Of a DNA stretch of 15,307 bases, positions 15,185 to 15,307 are shown piece by piece. The DNA comes from CAYLLN01 sp036496265 (GTDB lineage Bacteria; Planctomycetota; Planctomycetia; Pirellulales; Pirellulaceae). The notes beneath the pieces were generated by a model that was given only the letters and a program-made list of their open reading frames with translations, was not told where the DNA came from and searched no databases. A program made the position numbers and the translations under genes. How positions within the stretch are numbered: position 1 is the stretch's first letter; every line of letters starts with the position of its first letter. The stretch is from the NCBI GenBank assembly GCA_036496265.1, contig DASXLL010000289.1, positions 1 through 15,307 of the forward strand, written 5' to 3'.

Positions 15185-15307
15185 CCGTTAGCTCCAACTG
15201 TCGAAGTGAACCCGCGGAATGTTAGGTCGCAAATTAACCCGAAGCGTAAGCGAGGGACTGCGATTTTCCCTCGCTCACGCTTCGGGTTAGGATAAACGCT
15301 TCGGGTT
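15185..15307. repeat. Long GAAGCGTAAGCGAGGG inverted repeat after the operon, with a partial tandem copy at the window edge
   Basis: The left arm (15235-15257, beginning TAACCCGAAGCG) and right arm (15267-15289, ending CGCTTCGGGTTA) are 23 bp each and match at 22 positions, with a 9-nt loop. ACGCTTCGGGTT at 15277-15288 recurs at 15296-15307, a 19-bp period, and is then cut by the window end. The type is recalled as frequent between genes in Pirellulales. It follows the last operon gene by 50 bp and could stop transcription or protect the 3' end, although it lacks a T-run. The next gene is outside the window. Confidence 0.7.

Overview
The window looks like a piece of a planctomycete chromosome, most likely from the Pirellulales or a neighbouring order. 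The main evidence is a four-gene block (DUF1501; a pre-peptidase C-terminal domain protein; a PSCyt2/DUF1549 + PSD1/DUF1553 protein; a PSCyt1-type cytochrome c) built from families that are strongly expanded in Planctomycetes. Most of the encoded proteins carry Sec or Tat export signals. The DNA is moderately GC-rich. No phage, IS element, CRISPR array, tRNA or rRNA was seen.

Left part (1-3338): an NAD-type isocitrate dehydrogenase runs leftwards off the window edge. Across a 665-bp divergent intergenic region lies a secreted two-domain trypsin-like protease. The intergenic region holds a cluster of CGCTAAAG/CTTTAGCG motifs and, next to the protease gene, a candidate promoter with a 21-bp-spaced direct repeat and a palindrome over the predicted transcription start. 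The protease is unusual: an intact first S1 domain is followed by a second S1-like domain that has lost the catalytic His and has Cys in place of Ser, with a PDZ-like segment inserted inside it.

Middle (3485-6831): a Tat-exported PhoD-type metallophosphatase with an N-terminal beta-sandwich and a Gly/Lys/Ala-rich linker. A possible 57-residue helical small protein is encoded tail-to-tail with it on the opposite strand. A 590-bp region rich in inverted repeats follows. It ends in a good sigma70-like promoter (TTGACA, 17-bp spacer, TATCGT) and a 9-bp hairpin at the predicted 5' end of the downstream mRNA.

Right part (6832-15184): four co-directional genes with gaps of 118, 61 and 68 bp, probably one operon. 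They encode a Tat-exported DUF1501 protein (alkaline phosphatase/sulfatase-like fold), a secreted IPT/TIG-like + two-PPC-domain adhesive protein, a secreted DUF1549/DUF1553 protein with two C-x(n)-CH motifs, and a secreted fusion of cytochrome c, a seven-bladed WD40 propeller and an Ala-rich coiled coil. Together they suggest an extracytoplasmic redox/hydrolase assembly in which the WD40/coiled-coil protein and the PPC protein act as scaffold and adhesion parts. The substrate is unknown. Each gap in this operon, and the DNA after its last gene, holds a different palindromic repeat-like sequence. This suggests that dispersed REP-like elements have settled in the spacers and may act as mRNA-processing or termination sites.
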